Source: Stenocarpella maydis (taxonomy: Eukaryota > Ascomycota > Sordariomycetes > Diaporthales > Diaporthaceae). Taken from it: 64,000 nucleotides of DNA. A model generated the notes under the pieces. That model was given only the letters and a program-made list of their open reading frames with translations, was not told where the DNA came from and did not search any database. Shown piece by piece: positions 59,384 to 64,000 of this stretch (its first letter is position 1; every line of letters begins with the position of its first letter). The position numbers and the translations under genes are program-made. The stretch lies in assembly GCA_002270565.1 (NCBI GenBank), contig NQMI01000009.1:726420-790419 (forward strand), read 5' to 3'.

Positions 59384-60212
59384 TGTCTGGCTTCCCAAAA
59401 CTCACACCGGCCTTCACGGCCAGAGTATGCGCATCCCCCTGAGCGCAGTCCCTCGTGATACCCACACGCCCCGGCATTCCAAACCCACCCACTAACACCT
59501 CTTTTCCCCAAGATTCCAATCGACCCACCTAACGGGGTGGGCGCCCTCTCCAGCGGCGCCAGTCTGACGCACGTATCCTTCATCGCCGGCCAGGAGGCAC
59601 TGACCTCCGAGCCGGGCTACCCCACCCCCCTCAAGGCGACGTGGGTCCACGGCTCCGACTACATAAAGACGGATTCTGACGGGGGGTTCTCCCGCCTCGA
59701 GGTCGACAGCCTGGTCAAGGATACGGCGACGGGCGGCTTGGTCCGCTACAGTTACACGGGCGTCGTGGACGTAAGAAGCTTCTAGAGTCGTTTTTAACCC
59801 GCTTGGGAATAAGAAATCCCCTCCCGCAGCCTATATCCAAGACCCCATGGTCACAGTATGGCCCGATGCACGCTGCGTTTGAATGAAACCCCTTCCATGG
59901 TTCTTTGAAAGCTGACTCTTAATGCTGCAGATGTCGGGCCCGGCCGGCAAGGTGCTGAGGGGTGATTCCGACGCCGCAACGACCGACTTCGGTGGTGTTT
60001 GTGAGTACAACCGTAGCCGGGGGAGGGGGTTATGTCTTCTGCCTGTGGTCTAATGTATACGCGTGCACCTAGACACGCACGTCAAGTTCGAGACGGGCCA
60101 TCCGGCGCTCAAGGTCCTGGAGAACAAGGTCTTCGTCGGCTCGGGGCGCTTCATAGTTGAGGCTGGCAAGCCTGTTACGGTCGAGTACAAGATCAGCGAG
60201 GTTTCAATCTGA
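59384..60212 (+). CDS. DUF3237 family protein, start region uncertain
   Basis: Clear exons are 59513-59770, 59931-60000 and 60073-60212 (156 codons to the stop), with clean GT...AG introns and matching phases. Text such as ISGGASLTHV-like SSGASLTHVSFIAGQ, the repeated beta-strand pattern, TDFGGVYTHVKFETGHPAL and VGSGRFIVEAG matches the DUF3237 beta-barrel family, whose biochemical role is not established. The first exon should read PKLTPAFTAR (59395-59424) before a GTATGC donor. The expected ATG at 59384 (MSGFP) is one base out of that frame, and an in-frame stop lies just upstream. Either one A is missing from an A-run, by sequencing error or real mutation, or another upstream exon supplies the start. 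No signal peptide is seen. Confidence 0.7.
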
Positions 60213-60870
60213 CCTTCACGGCCCGGGGAAGCCAGCTTCTTGGCTGACTGCCTAGCCCTGCGCAATTTCCGTCAGGATACGCCTCACTGGCTGGCCCCAT
60301 GCGGGATAACCCACCGTGGGCAGCAAAGCTCGTTGGGATTCCCTGGTCTTGTGTGAATCAATGATTCTATATGGCTAGAAGTACAGTAGCATATGACTAC
60401 CAACCCGTCAATGCCTTGTTCCAAAATGGCTTTCTTGATCGTTCCCTTCGTCCGATGCACTTGACGGCATCCTTGAGCCCCCAACCCACGCGCCCTCTAT
60501 CCCAACGCATTTTCCCAGCAACGCCTCCGATGGCCTATCCAACTCTTATGACATGGTATGACCCTGGCCTCCGATGCTAAGCAATGCGATTCAACAATCG
60601 GCGGAATGCCACCCAGTGCCCCAATAGCCCCTGCCAACTTGCCATACCCATCCCAATCCTCGGACTAAATACCGCAGTGCCTTTTGAAGTCCATGCAAAC
60701 TCCGAATGTGCAATGTCTGGTTCCCGCTCATCTATAAGCCCATTCGCTCATATAGTACGCAACCCTTTTGCGTGCTTCTCTAGCAACATTCTTAGGCTGC
60801 TTAGGCAGCTCCCGACCCGACCGAGCCCGACCCGTTTACCTCGTGTGCCCTCAGACCATAGCTATCAGAA
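60213..60870. other. Convergent intergenic region, no gene seen
   Basis: This lies between the DUF3237 stop (plus) and the Mob2 stop (minus). No exon is supported. Confidence 0.5.
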
Positions 60871-62794
60871 TCAGGACGTAGAGGCGTTGCCAAGCTGAAG
60901 CAACCTTTGGCCAGAAATTAGGTTGGCGTATTCGTACGCCTTGGACTCGGGCGGGAATGTGCCGTTTGCAGCCCAGAGATCAATCAACGGTTGCATGGGC
61001 TCAAGCTCGTGCGGTTTGAGCATGTCCAGCGCGGTTGCGGTCAGTATGAAGTGGCTGAAACAGCTGTTGAGCTGTTTCTCCAGGTTCAGATGATAAAATG
61101 GTTCGACGAAGTGGGCCCAGTACAGGTGTGAATAGACGCGGAACATCTGGCGGAAGATGGTCTGGCAGACCTCGACGAAATTCTGTGGGAATCCAGATCG
61201 TTTTCCGACCCAGTCCGGCTCCCCGGGATTCGTCAGTTGGGATAACGGCGTGGTGGTGATGTTCGCGTTGTGTGCGTAGGATACACCAGAAGCCTCAGTG
61301 GGGAATATTCTCGTGTCATCGATCTTGCCTGATATCCATCGCTGCATAAGCGTGATGTACTCATAGGCAGGAAGCTCCACGGGTTCTCTGCGGCTGTTGA
61401 GCCACGTGAAAGAGTGGCTCCTGAAAATGCGGCGTCAGTGGCCAATAAAAAGACAGAGGAGGCATAGGAAAACTGTGCGTACTGGCCTGCGGACATGCGA
61501 GGGCAACTGTTCGGGTTACATATGGATGAACCATCTTCTTCCTTTTCATGGATGACACGGACAAAGTTCCAGAGATTGCGATAATGCTCAATGACTTGAG
61601 AGGGGTCAGTATCATGTTTGCTTTCATGGAGCTGAGGAATATTCGCAGGGCAGAGACGGCTAGCACTTGGCAGTTACAGGATGCTTCAGGGCCAGCGACA
61701 GCGGGCAGAGCCTATCCCTCAGTAGGCCGTCCCAGGGGCAAGACCGCCCTATGGACATGGTCCCAGACTGGCTCTCGCTGAAAGGCAACAAAGTTGACGA
61801 GTTCGGGCCATAGAAATGCACTGCAACTGATATAGGCCCCTTTCGGTGCCCTGTAGAGATCTTGCTCCCCGCTTGGGCCGTATGTATCACATACCTTGAT
61901 GAGCGATCCACTCTCCTTGCTCGACCGTCTTTGGCCTCGCACTCAGGGTCATGAAGTTACCCTTGACAATGTGCTTGGCATAGTTTGGGTTGAGCCACAG
62001 AGGCATGGGCCGTGGCAGATGATACTGTTCGAGGGCATCATAGCCGCCGGCCATCAAGCCGCTCTGCTCATCCATGGCAATGGTTTGCGCCAGAGAGGGC
62101 GACCTGGGCAGTGGTGGGAGGCCTGCCGAGGCAGGGGAATGGCCACTATAAGACCTATCCAGACTCAGAGGAGAGACGGGTGGCTGGCCAGAACTGCTGG
62201 TCGGACTCTTGCCCGGGCCGGGAGACTTGGAGCCTCGAAAGCGGGCGTTGCTACAGAGACAAATAGTCAGTGCCCGTTGTAAGTGAGGCGGTGAGTTCTC
62301 AAAGTGGAAAAGTGGAACTGAACTAATAGACTGGTGCTCGATGAAGGCAAGATCAGAGGCAGCGATACAAAGACAAAGGAAGGGATTAAGACGAGGGTGA
62401 AGAATAGGTAGATAGATAGGCTCTATTTGTGATGAGAACAATGGTCACTTGGGCGTCTCTTCAACCAGCCTCAGTAGACAGTCAGCGCCCAGACGTGGGC
62501 AACTTGAGAGCCGCTGTTATGACAGCACAGGTCGGGGTCTCGCTTGAGTGTCTTGTGTCTCTGCTCGGAGCTGGCCATTCGGCATCGAGGAGAAACAATT
62601 CAGGCGGGCAGCACGGGCACGTGCTCTTTCTTTGCTATGACAGTGGCGAATTCGCTGCTGTCCATGACACAGCACGAAGTCCCACGGGCTCATCCATGCT
62701 TGAATGGCGGCTGTTGACGGGCAGCGGGTTGGCGCAAGGGCAGGAAACGAATCAGAGATACTGGTACTCACATGCCAGAGAAGAGGTTGGACAT
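60871..62794 (-). CDS. Mob2-type activator of NDR/LATS kinase
   Basis: Exons 62772-62794 (23 bases), 61895-62250, 61483-61594 and 60871-61420 give 346 residues. The first and second introns are long for this genome (521 and 300 bases); the third is 62. The Mob/phocein domain is complete: zinc ligands in ICNPNSCPRMSAG and in RVYSHLYWAHFVEPF, plus EYITLMQRWISGKIDDT and NSCFSHFILTATALDMLKP. The insertion SYAHNANITTTPLSQL after the IFPTEASG turn fits fungal Mob2 rather than Mob1. Mob2 binds and activates the Cbk1/COT-1 kinase that controls polarised growth and septation. The N-terminal 60 residues are Ser/Pro-rich and disordered. The start rests on the ATG with ACC before it and on phase agreement. 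Confidence 0.87.
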
Positions 62795-63745
62795 GGTGGG
62801 GGAGGGGAGGGGCTGCGGTGCGGTGCGGTGCTGTGCGGTGCGGCGATACGACAGGTCGTAGTAGACTGGTAGGTAGCGTGCGTTGAAAGACGTGGGAAGA
62901 AGTGCGCGTCGTCGGCCTCTAGAAGCCACTAATGTGCGTCACGTAACGTCTCGACACGATCTCTGTTACCCGTTGACGGTCCGTGATTCTTGGGGATTCT
63001 CAGTCTAGAGGCAATCAGAGTTCCTTGGGAGTGAACCCCTATTCTTGGGCTGCAGGGGAAGCGCAACACCTGTGGGCTGGTCCGTGCGATGAAACGGCCC
63101 AGCCTCTAACCTACTCGCCTGACAGTGAGCACTACTACTCCGTAAATACTACCGGGTAGATACTTACTTGTTGGTGCTCCGTACCGGCAAGCAGTTCGAG
63201 GCCCAAACCGACCATCATCCCGTCCACTTCTTGTACCACAGTGGTTCCTTGGCTGTGGCTGTTCCCACAGGACGAACAAGACAACCTTGAGATATCAGCA
63301 GCGTGCCGGATGGGCGCCATGTGTCCACCAACCCGTAGATACATGTCAATTGATGTATACATAGTAGGTACACATACACATACATATATGTGTAGGAGGG
63401 CTTGAGGGTACCAGCCTAACCGCTGCGGATTCGCAGTCTCCCCAAGTACCTGCTCAGACAATGTGGCGGCTGCAGACCCCTGTTTAGGAAATCTGTCTAG
63501 CCCGAAATCAATAGCTCCAACACTGCAGTCTGCATGGCAGAGCAAACTTGCCTGCTTGGTACTCTACCTGTCCATGCGTCAATCAACCAAGCAAGCAGAC
63601 TAATAAACAAACGGGCAGACAGGACCCTTCAAAGCATTATTGCATTCGAAAGAATCCCCACACCCAAGGACGAACCGGCCGCTTACCACGCGCCGCATTT
63701 CCCTTTCCTGCCCAAGCAGCACGTCGCATACCCATCGAGGCCACC
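62795..63745. other. Divergent promoter region of Mob2 and Leo1 genes
   Basis: 950 bases without a gene. It has a GCGGT-rich simple stretch at about 62814-62842 next to the Mob2 start and a TACTCCGTA motif (the reverse of TACGGAGTA) at 63136-63144. Confidence 0.5.
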
Positions 63746-64000
63746 ATGTCAGATGTAGAAGACCGTGCTGATCTGTCGGATGGCGGAGGCGACGACCTTT
63801 TCGGCGACGATGGCAGCGATGCCTCCCTGATCGCTGACAACCCCCCACTCCCCAGCGACGATGACCTCGCCTCAGAGCCCGACCGCCAACGCAGCGAGAC
63901 ACGCGAGGCAGCTGGCGGCGATGGCGATGGCGAGCGACGAGAGAAGACCGTCGCCGAGGAGATCATTTACCGCCACGGGCTCCCAAAGACCCAGGGTGGC
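63746..64000 (+). CDS. LEO1: Leo1-like subunit of the Paf1 complex, N-terminal part (cut by window edge)
   Basis: 85 codons are visible, open to the last base. The start is preceded by GGCCACC, a strong initiation context. The N terminus is acidic and low-complexity (DGGGDDLFGDDGSDASL, then EPDRQRSE), followed by EKTVAEEIIYRHGLPKTQGG. In fungal Leo1 an acidic region is likewise followed by a TxYRHxxPK segment at the start of the folded domain. Leo1 belongs to the Paf1 complex, which travels with RNA polymerase II and supports histone modification. The call rests on this short match, so it is moderate. Confidence 0.65.
   Translation, partial: MSDVEDRADLSDGGGDDLFGDDGSDASLIADNPPLPSDDDLASEPDRQRSETREAAGGDGDGERREKTVAEEIIYRHGLPKTQGG

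Noticed and set aside
62814..62842. GCGGT-rich stretch as a possible G-quadruplex or minisatellite
   Set aside because: Too short and irregular, with runs of only two G; noted only as a simple-sequence patch.
1..64000. CRISPR arrays, bacterial operons, ribosome binding sites, rRNA genes
   Set aside because: The window is fungal nuclear DNA with spliced genes; no spaced repeat array or rRNA sequence was seen.

Overview
The window comes from a filamentous ascomycete, most likely a Sordariomycete. The genes are intron-rich, with short introns of about 50-130 bases carrying GTRNGT donors and YAG acceptors. The families are typical of Pezizomycotina, and the one AT-rich block has the TpA-loaded look of repeat-induced point mutation (RIP). 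I know of no single gene that fixes the species. All splice sites were placed by eye from donor and acceptor sequence, reading phase and protein-family continuity.

Layout. 0.4-2.0 kb: an alpha/beta hydrolase. About 2.9-12.8 kb: an AT-rich transposon graveyard. It is a decayed Ty1/Copia retrotransposon on the minus strand, bounded by an LTR pair (3156-3368 and 12490-12710), with a 5-N assembly gap and a second, much less mutated LTR (9878-10473) inside. 13.3-21.2 kb: a full-size ABCB exporter and an aromatic-aminotransferase-like enzyme, both on the minus strand. 22.4-24.4 kb: a FYVE plus RING protein. 25.2-33.4 kb: a small metabolic-looking group made of a cupin, a monooxygenase fused to an acetoacetate-decarboxylase-like domain, a divergent short-chain dehydrogenase and a truncated, frameshifted MFS transporter pseudogene. 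A 397-base almost pure pyrimidine tract lies in the divergent interval. 33.4-37.4 kb: gene-poor. 37.4-44 kb: a transcription factor with both C2H2 and Zn2Cys6 DNA-binding domains, and a cytochrome P450.

45.3-64 kb: a conserved housekeeping block. It holds tubulin cofactor A, THO complex subunit 7, elongin A, NEDD8, prohibitin-2, CstF-64, a CorA/Mnr2-type Mg2+ transporter, a DUF3237 protein, Mob2 and the start of Leo1 (cut by the window edge). The genes are mostly in convergent or divergent pairs with 0.5-1 kb spacers. Together they cover mRNA synthesis, processing and export (Leo1, THO, elongin A, CstF-64), ubiquitin-like signalling (NEDD8, elongin A), mitochondria (prohibitin) and morphogenesis (Mob2).

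The 1-44 kb part is the accessory half: transport, redox enzymes, repeats and pseudogenes. The most interesting items are the monooxygenase/ADC fusion and its neighbours, a charged insertion inside the first nucleotide-binding domain of the ABC transporter, the colinear 1456-base duplication flanking the young LTR, and two short palindrome-like motifs that recur only between genes.
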